A stretch of 64,000 bases of DNA from Ceratothoa steindachneri (taxonomy: Eukaryota; Arthropoda; Malacostraca; Isopoda; Cymothoidae): contig OZ018324.1 of the NCBI GenBank assembly GCA_963969495.1, positions 155,604,172 through 155,668,171 on the forward strand, given 5' to 3'. The translations under genes were made by a program, and so were the position numbers. Of the stretch, positions 47,153 to 60,440 are shown in pieces (within the stretch, counting starts at the first letter, position 1; each line of letters starts with the position of its first letter). Under the pieces are notes generated by a model. The model was given only the letters and a program-made list of their open reading frames with translations, was not told where the DNA came from and did not search any database.

Positions 47153-47221
<69 letters not shown>
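47153..47221. repeat. (TA)n microsatellite
   Basis: About 34 TA units joined directly to the right arm of the palindrome. Confidence 0.97.
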
Positions 47222-47223
<2 letters not shown>

Positions 47224-47457
47224 TATATACTAAGAATTAAAGATTTACATTTGTAGGGGTGTAGACCGCTACACTTACTATGCCTTCTATCGCTATACCT
47301 ATCTTTTGCTGGAGATACCCTTCCGCCAGGAAACAAAAATCTATCAATTCATTCTAAGCTTATCTTTACTATATTTTTCAAACCTCTTTTACCACTATAC
47401 TCTCTCACTTTTCTCCTACTAATCTATATTTTTTCTGTCTTAATATGTCCAATGGTA

Positions 47458-48330
47458 AAATAGAGTTAGCAATCATTATTATTCAAGAAGAAAAATTCTT
47501 CATATCCGTTCGCCATTTTGAGGCTTGTTCCAGCCGTTTACCAAGGAATAAAAGAATCCAGCTCAATATTTTCATGTATCCTAAGGAAGCTTTACAAAGC
47601 GGGTAACAAGCTGCTCATTTCATTCCACACCAAGATCTGGAGCTCACGAACGCAATCTCCATCAGACCTCCTGTTTTTAATGAAGCAGCAGTCTCAGGAT
47701 AGTTCAAAATTGTGGAGGCGCAATTTCACATCTCAAGGATACAACGAGAAGAAACTAAATTTTATCATATTGTGGCTGTGTTGCCTCTCGAGACAGTCGA
47801 TCGTCTCCTAGTTGCGGTCCTCTCCTCGCAGAATTACTCTCTCCACCGAACAGAAATCGTGGGACTTTTTGAGAGGACGAAACCAGAGCTCATCGAGAAG
47901 TTAATCACATCTCTCCGCAGACCGAACGACCATCGATAAATCTCGAAGAGCTACCGAAGACAGCTCTGCAAGTTGGAGTGGGAGAGGACCTGGTGAGACA
48001 CAAGTTCATCCATTCTTTACATCCAAATATCGCCCCCAACACTGCTACGCGAAAGGACTTAACTCTTGCCCAGTTAGGGAAACTGGCTGATGAGCTCATA
48101 CCGTTTTACAAGGTACAGTGTTATAATATAAATAATAGTGAAACTAGTAATAATAATGCGTTCCCAGATATATGTGCTCTTAGTGTCAACCAGCCGGTAA
48201 ATAATGTGCAATTTAAAAATTTGCATTTAGTGCCCGTCGGCGTATATCCTGGTTGTAATCAATCTAGGTTTGTGCATGATAATTATGATAATAATAAGAA
48301 TTCAAAAAGTGTACCGTTAGAGTAATCAAA
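47458..48330 (+). pseudogene. Gypsy gag (plus-strand element)
   Basis: Seen on the plus strand across two frames: FKIVEAQFHISRIQREETKF, YHIVAVLPLETVDRLLVAVL and LFERTKPELIEKLITSL (47700-47930). Then, after a frameshift, LPKTALQVGVGEDLVRHKF, LHPNIAPNTATRKDLTLAQL and GKLADELIPF (47950-48110), the classic gypsy capsid blocks. A tail reaching VPVGVYPGCNQSRFVHDN (48225-48285) corresponds to the approach to the zinc knuckle. The leader at 47458-47580 is repeated at 53768-53900. Stops at 47600-47700 show decay. Confidence 0.8.
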
Positions 48331-48369
48331 AACTAGTGGTATTCCGTTCCCTCAAGTGCGAAGAACTGT

Positions 48370-49325
48370 TATAGCAATGCCTCTGGGCATTCCTATAATA
48401 AAATTCTCCTGGGAAACTTAAAAAAAAAAATATATATATATATTATCACTTATTATGTATAAAATTCAAATCATTCAATTCTTCTTACTTAACTTTTGTC
48501 AATTAAATCATTTATGCAAATTATGTACAACTTAATTATTCTTTCATTCATTCATTCATTCATTTATTTTAATTAACCTTTTGTCAATACAATCATTCAA
48601 TTAATTTATCCAAAACTTTTTGCAATTTAATTATTTTATGTAACGTTTAACAATTCAAATATCTTGTGACGAAATATTGATATCATTTAATGTACTACTG
48701 GTTCAAACAACATCTCTTAGAATTTCACGCAAACACAAACACACGCTTTCAGCTCAACAAAATTGAACACGAGTATTTCCCATTTATCTTTCGCCATTCT
48801 CAGCATAAAGGTCGGTAATCATTCCTTCTTCATTTATTTATTTAACTACAAACAAATCGTACTTAGTTTAATTTCTCATCCTCTCCCAATTATCCTCTGC
48901 AAACTGCCATACGAGAGTAGGCCCTAATTGTGGTTACTTCTCGTAGTGCAAACCCTAATTCAGTCCATTATAGTCTCTTTCCTTTTCACTTTCATTCCAC
49001 ATATTACCCTATAACATATTCATTTCATATATTAGTTACTTTACATCTTGTTACTTAAAATCATATTTTACCATATCTTACATTGTATTCCTAATCCAAT
49101 TTGTCTCATTGTGCATTCGTTAATTCTGTGAATATAATTATATTTGTTTAATTGTTTTTCTTAAAACCCTAGTTCAGAAGTTCAAAATTTATTTCACCTT
49201 AGTCGTAGGCCTAAACATTAGCACATGACGATTCTATCTAAACTCAAAATTATGGCAATGGTTTTCTAATAGCTATATAGGCTGATCTATTAAAAAAAAA
49301 AATCCTATTAATAACCAAATACCAT
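48370..49325. repeat. Insertion splitting gag from pol; contains repeat E copy 1
   Basis: CCTCTGGGCATTCCTATAAT, then TTCTCCTGGGAAACTTAA, a short (TA)n and TTATGTATAAAATTCAAATC to about 48830 matches 57818-58260. The remaining 48830-49325 is AT-rich without a gene. It separates gag from the protease of the same gypsy element, so it is probably a later insertion, perhaps a solo LTR. Edges uncertain. Confidence 0.6.
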
Positions 49326-49335
49326 ACTGTAAACC

Positions 49336-50800
49336 GTGGTGAGTTGGCCAAAGCGAAGTGAGAACCTTAAAATTCAGCCATCGTCTAGACCGTCTTCCCC
49401 AACCCCCCTCGGGAAACGAGATCGGCAGGCCGCTGTAAATGCGACAACCGGCGTGCCGACTCTTCTCAATGTCGCTGCCCGAATTAATGAGAGTAAGTGC
49501 AACTTTCGGCTAAACACTGGCGCGAAAGTGTCCTTAATTCCTTTTAATATACCCTGCAACGTTTATTTAGATGGACCTTCGTAGTTGCAGATATTACGTC
49601 GCCATTATTAAGAGCCGATTTTCTTGTTCATTTTAAACTCTTACTAGACTGTGCTCGCGGTATCTTAATTGATAACAAGACTAGCCTAGTTTCTAAAGTG
49701 AAGCAGTCAAGCGAACCAGGGATCTCGTTAATCATTAATGACCTCTCGCATCTCACACCTAATTGCAGGCCAGTTCTCCGCAAATGTGAGACTATATATA
49801 ACCCGAAGTGTGTTGATATTAGTTCACCGACTAATTCCGTTGTTCACACCATTGAAACGGGTCTTTGCCACACCAACTTTCGCCCGCCCAAGGCCACTTC
49901 CAATGGAGAAACTACAAATTGCCAAAGCAACTTTCAAGACTCTGTTGAAAGAAGGTGTGGCGCAGCCGTCGATATCTTTATAGGCTTCGCCCATTCACAT
50001 GATGCATAAGAAGACCCCAGGCAAATATAGAGTTGTGGGTGACTTTCAATCCCTCAATGCGATAACCAAACCGGACAGATATCCCCGGCAAAGATTCAAA
50101 GCATGGTAGACTATCTTCGTGGCAATAAACTTTTCTCTCGCCTGGATTTAGTCCGAGCCTACTACCAGATTCCAATAAATCCAGTGGACAGTGAGAAGAC
50201 TGTTGTCTCAACTCCCTTTGGGCTGTGGGAATTTTTAAGGCTACGTTTGGTCTAAAGAATGCTAGTTGAACCTTACAACGCCATATGAAAAATTTATTTT
50301 AAGGCTAAGCGTTCGTTTTTGTGTATGTCCACGATATTTTAATATTTTCGGAAAATATAGATGACTATGTCGAGCATTTGGATCAAGTATTCAAAATATT
50401 GGAAGAAAACAACCTTCGAATTTCTATGGTAAAGTGCGAGTTGATGAAGGGAAAATATCAATTTCTTGAGTCACCATGTCTCAACTTCAGGACTGTGCCT
50501 TACAGCTAGAAAGGTCCCAGGGATCACCGAGATGCCCTTACTAACTGATTTCAAAGAACTTCGTCGATATTTGGGCATGTTAGTTTTTTTCAGACGTATG
50601 ATGCCTAATTTTGCTGCGATCACTGCCCCTCTTACTTAACTCGCACGGCTTCAACCTAATGCTCGCCAACTTGTCTGGAATGACGCTGTACGGGAAGCAT
50701 TTGAGGATACTAAGGAGGCCCTGGCGAACTCTGTTAAGTTACGCCACCCATTACCCAATGACTCTCCGTACCAATTGGTGACGGACAGCTCTCAATTCGC
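49336..50800 (+). pseudogene. Gypsy protease, RT and start of RNase H (plus)
   Basis: Seen: NVAARINESKCNFRLNTGAK with VSLIPF (49475-49545), where the protease DTG has become NTG. Then VVADITSPLLRADFLVHFKL (49580-49640), the link to the RT. RT pieces are [20 protein letters not shown] (50020-50085), FVYVHDILIFSENIDDYVEH (50318-50375; the YVDD box mutated to YVHD) and LTDFKELRRYLGMLVFFRRM with LVTDSSQFAVG (50540-50800). Known: gypsy pol. RNase H is then cut away and the sequence continues in 50803. Many frameshifts and stops. Confidence 0.82.
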
Positions 50801-52195
50801 AGTTGGACTCATTTGATCTCCGTTCTTTGGCAGTAGCACATGAGCATGACAATGAAGTGAAGTCTCGATCTAGATTAAAGGCATTTCCCTTTCCCGTTGA
50901 TTCCCAACTCTGGTTTGAGGTAACATCTAAATCCCCACGCCTGTTTGTTCATTCACCTTACAGATCAGCCATTTTCAAGCAACTTCATAATATATCACAT
51001 CCATGGATTAAGGCATCGATTCTGTTGGTGAAAGCGAGGTACTTCTGGCCTAATATGGACAGAGATATAAGTTCGTAGACTCGTGAATGCGTCTCCTGCC
51101 AATCTGCTAAAGTAAATCGCCACATCAAGTCCCCAGTCCTGCCTATTAGTATGCCTACTTTGAGATTTGAGACAGTTCACATTGAGATAGTTGGTCCACT
51201 CCCGCCGTGTACCCTGCCTGGGCAGTTATACCCCTCTCATAACCGGTACCTGCTGACATGCATAGACAGGGACACCTGGTGGATTGAAGCAATACCGATT
51301 CCATACATCAGTGTTGCAACGGATGCTTTAGCCTTCTTGGGCAGCTGGATATCCAGGTTTGGCGTTCCTTTATACGTAATCACCGACAGAGGAGCACAAT
51401 TTGAGTCCGAACTCTTACAAGAATTTTCTGCCCTCGTTGATTTCCATCGTTTGCGAACAAGGGCGTACAGACCTACCACTAACGGGATCGTGGAAAGGTC
51501 GCATCGGAATTTAAAGAACTCTATAATGGCTCACCGACAAAGTTAGTTGATGGCCTTACCAATCATTCTTCTGGGGATCCGGTCCTTGACTAATGATTCG
51601 GGATTTTCACCATTTACAGCGGTCACAGGGACGACCCTTCTTTGGCCAAAGCCCTAGTAGCCTCTTCATCATCCGAAGTCGATTAGAAATTCATCTCTGA
51701 ACTAGTGAAGACCATGTCGCAGATAGATTTCACACAAACTTCTGAAGGCCACCTGCACTCGGTGCCGAAAACGTTTGTACCCAAGGAATTAAGTAACGCA
51801 CCCTATGTGTGTATCTGTGTTGATCGCGTTCGGAATCCACTAGAAGCGCATTATAAAGGCCCATTCCGTGTTGTCAAACGCGACTTTAAAGTTTTTAAGT
51901 TAGAATTCCCAGATGGCCGTCAGGACATGGTGTCTATAGATAGAGTGAAACCAGCTAAATTGCCTAATTTATTTAAGAAGAGAAATATAAACTGTTCGCG
52001 ACGATCAAACAATCGAGCCATTTAAAATTAGATGCCCTTCAGGAAAATGAGGAAGTATCATCAGAAGGTGGTAGGAGAAATTACAGTTGCGTGGAATCTG
52101 TTCCAAATACCAAGAATAATGGTAGTGAATCGAGCGTTTATACTCGTTCCGGTAGACGCGTAAAATCTGCGAGAAATCCCTCATACCATTATTTA
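50801..52195 (+). pseudogene. Gypsy integrase and C-terminus (plus)
   Basis: Seen on the plus strand: QLHNISHPWIKASILLVKAR, YFWPNMDRDISS and ECVSCQSAKVNRH (50980-51120), the zinc-binding HHCC domain. The core has HIEIVGPLPPC (the first Asp replaced by Glu), YVITDRGAQFESELL (second Asp) and PTTNGIVERSHRNLKNSIM (Glu), 51178-51535. The C-terminal domain has YKGPFRVVKRDFKVFKLEFP and MVSIDRVKPAKLP (51850-51965), then a basic tail TRSGRRVKSARNPSYHY (52139-52190). The 131-codon core frame is nearly intact. Confidence 0.87.
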
Positions 52196-52215
52196 GTACG
52201 TCATAGTATATTAAA

Positions 52216-52217
<2 letters not shown>

Positions 52218-52294
<77 letters not shown>
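52218..52294. repeat. (TA)n microsatellite
   Basis: About 38 TA units right after the gypsy coding region. Confidence 0.97.
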
Positions 52295-52295
<1 letters not shown>

Positions 52296-52299
52296 GGCT

Positions 52300-52420
52300 T
52301 TTTTTTAAATGGTAATAAAAATATTACTGCAAGGAAAAATTATTCCGTTTTCGCGTTCCATGTGGCTTAATAGGTTCATTTTCATCATTCTCTCGCGCTA
52401 CTTTGAGAGATATATACATT
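52300..52420 (+). repeat. Repeat F, copy 1
   Basis: GGTAATAAAAATATTACTGC to CTACTTTGAGAGATATATAC is repeated at 52668-52778 with about 90% identity. It lies right after a (TA)n array. Confidence 0.85.
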
Positions 52421-52589
52421 TGTATAGTTACCACGCGTTTAACTATTTCTCATTTATTCTTTGAATTCCCAATTAATTTTTTATTTATTTCATAGTCCCC
52501 TTTCGAGCATGCGAAAGTGTTCCTTAAAAGCTATTCTATTCAGAGAATTTTTTGGTTCTTTGCGTAGCATAGTGTAATAAAGGTATACT

Positions 52590-52885
<296 letters not shown>

Positions 52886-52971
52886 TATAATTGTAAGGCG
52901 TAGATATTATTTATGTATTAAACACTCTGTGTTCCCATGCCGTAGTACTGTGGGATTTAAACCAAGTAAAA

Positions 52972-53663
52972 CATTCGAATGAAAAATTTAAAAGGTTCAC
53001 ACATTCAGCCTTATAAATGGGAAGACAAACTTCCCGGTATTATTGTTCTCTTTCGTAAATTGGGACACAGATTTCTCGGTATGTATTTCTCTTTCGTAAA
53101 TAGGAAGATAGACTTCTCTTTTGTAAATAGAAAGTTAAACTCCCCAGTATGCAGTATTATTCTCTTGTAATTTTAGGAACGAAAATCACAGTGTACTTAT
53201 TAGGTGAAGGAGCTTTCCCAAACCGTTGCTTCCGGGTCGTGAGGTAAAGGGCCAATGTGATGGACTCTTTTGGAGCACAAATCGTGCGGGTCACAGAGAG
53301 CGACATTGTTGAGTCGTTGCTCCTTAGAGCTTTTGTTATTCTTCCTGTAAGACCTCGTAGGGAAGACTCATGTCATCGAGGTCGCTTGTCCAAACCTTTA
53401 CTTCCTTTACCGAGAACATACATTCGGTATCGTATCTGGATTCGAGCTCTGATTGAGCGCTTAAAAATTCGCAAAATGGATTTCAGCCGTGTTTTCATGA
53501 AAACAGTTTGAGCATTATTAACTTTTTAAATCTATCGTAAAGTTGATTGGTCAATTTGTTGACGCTAAGGTCTGTTATTTAAAAATATGAACATAAGTCT
53601 GACAATTAAATGTATTTCAATCCTGATTGATTGAATTTTGTAGAATTATGAGTAGATAAAAAG

Positions 53664-53747
<84 letters not shown>

Positions 53748-53768
53748 TGTATTTTTGTGGAAAAATAG
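52972..53768 (+). repeat. Repeat D, copy 2 (candidate gypsy LTR)
   Basis: See copy 1 at 39128-39927. It is interrupted near its right end by (TA)n at 53666-53745 and followed directly by a gag leader (53768-53900) homologous to 47458-47590. Confidence 0.7.
53666..53745. repeat. (TA)n microsatellite
   Basis: About 40 TA units expanded from the TATTTATATA present at the same spot in repeat D copy 1 (39890-39902). Confidence 0.97.
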
Positions 53769-53900
53769 AGTTGGCAATCATATTATTGAAGAAGAAAGAG
53801 GTTGTCATATCCATTCGCCATTTCGAGGCTTGTTCCAGCTGTTTACCAATGAGTTTAAGAATCCAGCTCAATATTTTCCTTTATCCTAAGGAAGTTCGTT
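53768..53900 (+). pseudogene. Gypsy gag leader fragment, second copy
   Basis: AGTTGGCAATCATATTATTG, TCGAGGCTTGTTCCAGCTGT and ATCCAGCTCAATATTTTC match 47464-47585. Only about 130 bp remain. Confidence 0.7.
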
Positions 53901-54039
53901 GATCACATAACCGAGTCTACCAGACAAAGAGAGAGAAATCGTTATTAAGCCCCTATAATATAATGACACTCGATTAAAATGAAATTGTATATTATAATTA
54001 CTAATATAGGATTTGATGACAATTGGACTTAGGTACTAC

Positions 54040-54826
54040 AAAAAAATTGAAAGTTCCATAGAATTAAATTTCAGTTAGCTACCTGAATCAGCATTACATT
54101 TCTGTAATATCAGTTGCTGAAATTTTTCATTAAGTAAAGAACTCCGTTTTGGAGATAAGGTCAATCCTCCTAAAAAGAAGAGCCGTTCCACAGGAGCTGA
54201 CGACAGAAGAGTGGTATTGTATTTAATAAATAACTTTTTCTATGTTTGGATATCTATCTAAACTTTGAAGTGTTTTATTTGAATCCTGAAGATAACTGAA
54301 CAATTCTAAATCTGTGGCTGATCGTGTTTGAGTGGATTTTGTAAATCCCAAATAATCGTCACTGTCCGATACACCATTGGATGATTAAGCTTCAGGTCCC
54401 TCTTCTAAATTATCAATCACTTGAATCATAATATTATTAACAGAGTTTTGGTGGCTTGAACTGTCCCATGAAATACTGATATCTAACCAGCGGAGTTTGA
54501 AGAATGGATGGCTTGCTGATGCAATAATGGCAAATGCAACGCTAGCTTCCTTTACCAAGGTCAAATGAGATTGTTAGCGCTTTCCAAAGCCCTTATTAAC
54601 TGCACTTAGAAGAGATTGGCAAAATTTTAGAGAACGTAACTGAAGGCTCTTCAGCTTTTTATCCACAATGAGCAAGTTAGGGAGCAATTCTCCATAATAC
54701 ATTTTTGTTCTCCCTGTAGGCGATAAATTGCCATTGCAATAAGAGCCAAAACTGAGACATATTCGCCAAGAGATTCAACTTCGTGACTTCTGAACACTGG
54801 ATGTTCAAGGGACGTCATGATTTGAT
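54040..54826 (-). pseudogene. hAT transposase, C-terminal part with hATC dimerisation domain
   Basis: Seen on the minus strand in pieces: HQIMTSLEHPVFRSHEVESL (54780-54830), EYVSVLALIAMAIYRLQGEQ, VKEASVAFAIIASASHPFFK then LRWLDISISWDSSSHQ (54460-54560), and DLELFSYLQDSNKTLQSLDR (54240-54310). A frameshifted hATC core (IPLF..R.L / RIDL) reaches about 54060. Known: hAT proteins end with an alpha-helical hATC domain containing the last catalytic Glu and the YLxD...LxxYP signature. The left flank 53900-54040 has nothing. Continues at 55166 past the MITE. Confidence 0.8.
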
Positions 54827-54834
54827 GTAATTTG

Positions 54835-55157
54835 CAGAGCTGGGCGTTGCGGCAACGAGTTTCAAAGTCGCACCGCCAATTTTCCGTGACTTTGAAAAGG
54901 AACAAAGACGACTTATTCGAAGGAAATTGCCGCGGCTGTTTTATGCGGGTTTTTTTTTTGCATTATAAACGCATGTTTCTGTTATCACGCTAAAGTTTAC
55001 TTTGTAATTTAGTAGAGTCGCAACGGTAAAAAAAGTTGCAGTCGCAAAGTCGCAAGTCACACTGGGGGGGAGGGGGAGAAGTAGAGTCGCAGTCGCACAA
55101 GATCCGGCGGCAAAGTCAAAGTCGCAACTTAAAAAATTAAAGTCGCGCCCAGCTCTG
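54835..55157. mobile_element. hAT-type MITE, 323 bp, inserted in a hAT transposase gene
   Basis: Ends CAGAGCTGGGCG (left) and CGCCCAGCTCTG (right) are perfect inverted repeats of 12 bp with further GTCGCA(A/C)-rich similarity inside. Identical GTAATTTG flanks lie at 54827-54834 and 55158-55165. Inside are repeated AAGTCGCA words and a G-rich run. Its left 80 bp extend the neighbouring frame artificially. Confidence 0.95.
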
Positions 55158-55165
55158 GTAATTTG

Positions 55166-55774
55166 TCCTTGTGTTTTTCAAGTAATAATAATGCATCAAA
55201 CAGAGAGTTCCACCTTGTAATGCAAGGCACCTTTAATGAGCAGTTGATAAAGTTTTAATAATCTCTTCTGATATTGGACGACCGCTTTAGTTCCATAATG
55301 TTGAACATTTTTCCATCGCAGCATGATTGATATTTGCAAAAGAAGATATTTTCAGTGCCTATTTGGCATCAGTTGTGGCGACGAGACTGAGTGTGTGTGA
55401 AGCACGGCGCACATGCTTAAGTTAGCTGAACCTGCATGGGGCAGACGAAACGTCTTCTTCCTGATCTAAGGCACTTCTCATTAATAAACTATCCTCCAGC
55501 TCATGCTCATGCTCATCCTGATCTTCTTCACCTACCTGGATTCCATCTTCTGAATCTGTGGACACATTTGCAGCAGTGACTACAAATTCCTTAAACGCTT
55601 GAACAAAATTAGAGCCGTTATCAGTGACGGTGCTCGTGATTTTTTTTGCAGGGAAATATCGTATTCATTGATGGTATTCTCCATATGTTCAGCAATCTTG
55701 ATGTAGTTAGGTTCTCCTTTGAAGCGACCGCATGCCAATAGTCCACTGTGACGAAGAAGAGCAGCTTCCTCAAG
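55166..55774 (-). pseudogene. hAT transposase, middle exon (catalytic core)
   Basis: Seen on the minus strand: after the acceptor TTTCAG at 55775 comes LEEAALLRHSGLLACGRFKG then EPNYIKIAEHMENTINEYDI (55630-55774). A slip at an A8 run (55639-55646) leads to TVTDNGSNFVQAFKEFVVTA (catalytic Asp in TDN, 55560-55620). An acidic stretch VGEEDQDEHEHELEDSLLM follows. Then come RRASHTLSLVATTDA (CxxHxLxL-type block, 55365-55410) and EKCSTLWN*SGRPISEEIIK (55260-55320). Known: these are the hAT RNase H-like core blocks. The missing end joins 54826 once the MITE is removed. Confidence 0.85.
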
Positions 55775-55958
55775 CTGAAAAAAATTAAAAAACAGTCCAA
55801 TGTTTGTCTCATAAATGTTTCCATAAATTTTACATATTAATATAATCGAGATAAATTCCACGAACAAAAAGGTCTGCTTTCAGCCAAGAGCTAATAACTC
55901 CCTAACTGTAAAGATATCTACAATTTCATATTTCATAAAGAGCGAAATCTTAATATAC

Positions 55959-56122
55959 TCAATGAACTGTAACGCCCAAAAAACTACGGTGACGAGTTGA
56001 CCAAATATCTGCAGTAAGACATAAGTAAGAGGTGCTGTCTAGTGTATTCTTCAGTAGAGCTATTGTTACTTTCTCTTCTTCTATAATATTTTTGCCTAGC
56101 CTCCGCCTTTAAAATACGTCAA
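55959..56122 (-). pseudogene. hAT transposase, small upstream exon
   Basis: Bounded by acceptor AAATTCTTCAG (to 56123) and donor GTATAT at 55958. The minus strand reads RRRLGKNIIEEEKVTIALLK, NTLDSTSYLCLTADIWSTRH and RSFLGVTVH (55962-56100), the hAT block TADIWSSxxxxxFLGVTxHWI. The first catalytic Asp is in TADIW. The codon at the exon edge is TGA where TGG (Trp) is expected, so the gene is dead unless that edge is spliced otherwise. A frameshift precedes RRRLG. Confidence 0.8.
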
Positions 56123-56759
56123 CTGAAGAATTTAGATTTGCGGTAGTGGAATGTGAGACTATTGTGAGTGAAATTGATTTTCACAGTAAACGGAGAAAAT
56201 ATGGTATGCATATAAAATTTTATATAAAAAATGTAGCTATATGAATATCCTATAGCTATATATGAATTGTACATTAATTCATAAATATATTATTAGTCCT
56301 TCATATTCAGAATTACATAGTAAAATATTGACTTTCAGTATTGGTAGTAATATATACATTATCAAGCTTTATTTCCTATATTTGTGACGGGCGGGCATGC
56401 TAGTTTTGACAATGATAGTCAGATATTGCTACTATAACGAAATAAATCATTATAGGAATTCACCTAATAACTACATATAATCAATCAATAATTGTACTAA
56501 TTATTCTTGATTTTTTTTTATTCAAAAATATCTTCAAGTAAATGATAGCCTGCTTTAAGAATATATGTATGTGGATTCTCATGAAATTATTGCAATATAT
56601 TAACCTCTGTTGTTTGTATATGTCTTCCTTTATTTAACTTCGTTATATAGCCTACGTAGTGACCAATGATCCAAACGCTTTAGTATTCAGTCGTTATAAG
56701 AGCTTAACCTGTGCTATTAATACTATAATTGTAAACAACATTTGTAACTCAGAACTCAC

Positions 56760-57085
56760 CTTTAATTAATCTGACAAAAGCTGGCTGCTCCATGGTTGAT
56801 AGGGGATGCACAGCTTATATGATAAAATCTGCAATCAGCTTATCAACAACCGAAGGTTTAAACTTCTTAGTATTTACTGCAAAACGCTCTGGTAATGTGT
56901 TTTATTTAACACCCCTGCATGAAGGACCATCGTCTAATACTGAAAATTTTATTTTTGAATCTTTTCTTCCAACTGTCACAAGTGTAATCTGCTTTTTGCA
57001 CCAAAGCAGGATGCTTTTTCTGTTGATAAATGTACATGATCAGATAATTGAAGGACATTTGTTTGAAAATGCCATTTCACGCTAA
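56760..57085 (-). pseudogene. hAT transposase, N-terminal exon
   Basis: The minus strand reads NTLPERFAVNTKKFKPSVVD, KLIADFII and AVHPLSTMEQPAFVRLIKG, ending at the strong donor GTGAGT at 56759. Known: the segment after the BED zinc finger in hAT proteins, (I)xxFIxxDxxPxxxVExxxFxxLI. Upstream, CKKQITLV and a later PSCRG may be BED remnants, but the finger is not intact. Two in-frame stops. The introns on either side (55775-55958, 56123-56759) obey GT-AG. Confidence 0.75.
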
Positions 57086-57099
57086 ATTCAATCAGCATA

Positions 57100-57815
57100 T
57101 ACTATAAATAACGGTGTTGCAAAAGAAATCAGACAAATCTGGTGACGTTGTTTTATCTTGCCATACTTTGAACCATTTTTTTGTCTCACTCGTATTTTTA
57201 AGCAATATATATATATTAGAATAAATATATTAGGCCCCTTATTTCCATGTCATCACCATCCGGTGTGAATCAGTTAATAATAGCAGCCGACCAGCTGTAT
57301 AAAAATCCTTATGTGAATTAGGGCACAGTACTGAATCACGGCGCCGAGCCTAATTCTTCCATTTCGTAGGTTCGGGTAACAGCGAGTTCTGTTTGTGAAC
57401 GACTGGAGCGTGGCGAAATTCCATGCCCCCTAACAAGGGATTTAGCTGCCACGTGAGTGAAAGTGACCTCAGCCGGTTGAAACTGCAGCAAGGGGCACAG
57501 ATCGAGCGACCGCACGGAAATGGTGAGCGGAGATATATGACCTGTTCGAGTTCCCGGTAAGAAACCAACGAGAGAACCTCAGTACCAAAGGTGAGATGCA
57601 GCAGTTTTCACAATCTCCTTCCGGCTATTCTCACCATAATCTTTTACAACAAAAGAGTCTCTCCTGGTACCATCAAAGGTATGGTAACAACGCTGTACGC
57701 TGTACACAGCCTTGTAACCACAATTGTTTTTTTTTTCCAATTGTGCCCCGAGTAGTCTCACAAAGCATAATGTAACTTTCACCCAATCTATTCAAGGGTC
57801 CTGGCATAGAAATGT
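57100..57815. other. Unassigned; contains a 67-codon minus-strand frame
   Basis: Minus strand 57579-57782 is open: MKVTLCFVRLLGAQLEKKN, then NCGYKAVYSVQRCYHTFDGT and SFVVKDYGENSRKEIVKTAA. The composition looks protein-like, but no family is recognised. It could be an exon, a retroelement piece or chance. 57350-57568 is also open on the minus strand with no motif. Confidence 0.3.
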
Positions 57816-57817
57816 CC

Positions 57818-57857
57818 TCTGGGCATTCCTATAATAAAGTCCTCCTGGGAAACTTAA

Positions 57858-57932
<75 letters not shown>

Positions 57933-58260
57933 TGTATAAAATTCAAATCATTCATTTATATTACTTAACTTTCATTTATTCATTTATTTTACTTAACTTT
58001 TGTCAATTCAATTATTTTATGCAGAACTTTTTGCAATTGGATCATTCATTAATTTTATGTAACCTTTAATAATTCAATCATTCCGTACGAGGAACTGATT
58101 TCATTTAACGCATATATACAAACAACATCTCTTAGAATTTCACGCTCATACAAACACACGCATTTCACCACTTGTGAAATAACGCGAGATGACTCTTTCA
58201 TTTGTATTCGCGTCGCCGTCATATCAAAGTATGTTAAAAACTTCCCTCTTCACTTATTCT
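57818..58260 (+). repeat. Repeat E, copy 2, with (TA)n at 57859-57928
   Basis: Matches 48378-48830 from CCTCTGGGCATTCCTATAAT through AACAACATCTCTTAGAATTT and CACGC..ACAAACACACGC. The short TA run of copy 1 is expanded to about 35 units here. Confidence 0.8.
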
Positions 58261-58517
58261 CTAAAATCACCCCATAATAGACAGAGATCCTAATTCCCAT
58301 TCACACTTTCATTACATCCCCAATTAACTAATTATAGTGGCTACAGCAAAACGATTACATTCGCTACATCAAAATCACTTTCCAAATTCAACATGGATTT
58401 ACAAAATTTATACGTCTCCATTCATCTCGTCACGCGAAGTTATTTTCAGTTCGAGTTCAACCTTGCCTACCTTACCTAATTCAATTTATTATAATCTGTT
58501 TTGTTAATCTCCAATAT

Positions 58518-59680
<1,163 letters not shown>

Positions 59681-59762
59681 AGCGTCCCCCTTCCAAGGCT
59701 CTTGGGTTGTCCTCACGATTACCTTCAACGTTCCCCCATAATTAGCAGCCACCTTCAAGAGC

Positions 59763-59764
<2 letters not shown>

Positions 59765-59846
<82 letters not shown>
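59765..59846. repeat. (TA)n microsatellite
   Basis: About 41 TA units between the candidate primer site and the protease scrap. Confidence 0.97.
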
Positions 59847-59850
<4 letters not shown>

Positions 59851-60224
59851 TTCTTTAAAAACTCGTTGCATTTATTTTCCATCCCGCGTGAGAAGCGTTT
59901 CTTTTGGCCTACATTATTCATAATTCAAAAAATACCTTTAATCAATCAAAATTTATGCGTAAAGAATATTGTATCATACGCTATCTAGGTCAACGATATA
60001 GTATTCAGCATTTGCATAACTGGTACCACAACATATATTGGCGTAAAAGCTGTAAAATGCTTACAACCGTGCACATATTTACAACCCGTACCACCTCCTT
60101 CACCTAATTTCAACTCTCCACTCCCCGCACATCACTCATCTTAACCAAACTCTTAAAAATTTCAAACTTCAATTTCAACCTCAAATTCTCCTTTAAACTA
60201 GAAAGGCATGGGACAAAAGGGTCT

Positions 60225-60440
60225 ATATCCCCTGCTTTCACTTCACTTGCTCAGGTAGGTCCTTCCTTTGGCATTTTTAACCCACTTTCTGGTTTCTCTT
60301 TCCCGGTGGACACTGGTGCAGAATGCAGTGTTATACCAATTTCTAAGGGTGACAAAGCTTTGCTCTCTCAAATTTAGTTCTGAAGGCAGCTAATTCGACC
60401 AATATTAGGACCTATGGAAAGCGTAACCTAGAGTTGAGGC
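60225..60440 (+). pseudogene. Gypsy protease fragment
   Basis: The plus strand reads GPSFGIFNPLSGFSFPVDTG, then AECSVIPISKGDKALL (60265-60370). One frame over it reads LKAANSTNIRTYGKRNLELR (60384-60440), i.e. the catalytic DTGAExSVIP and the LxAANxxxIxTYG block of gypsy aspartic proteases. A frameshift lies between them. The region ends abruptly at a minus-strand LINE fragment. Confidence 0.75.
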
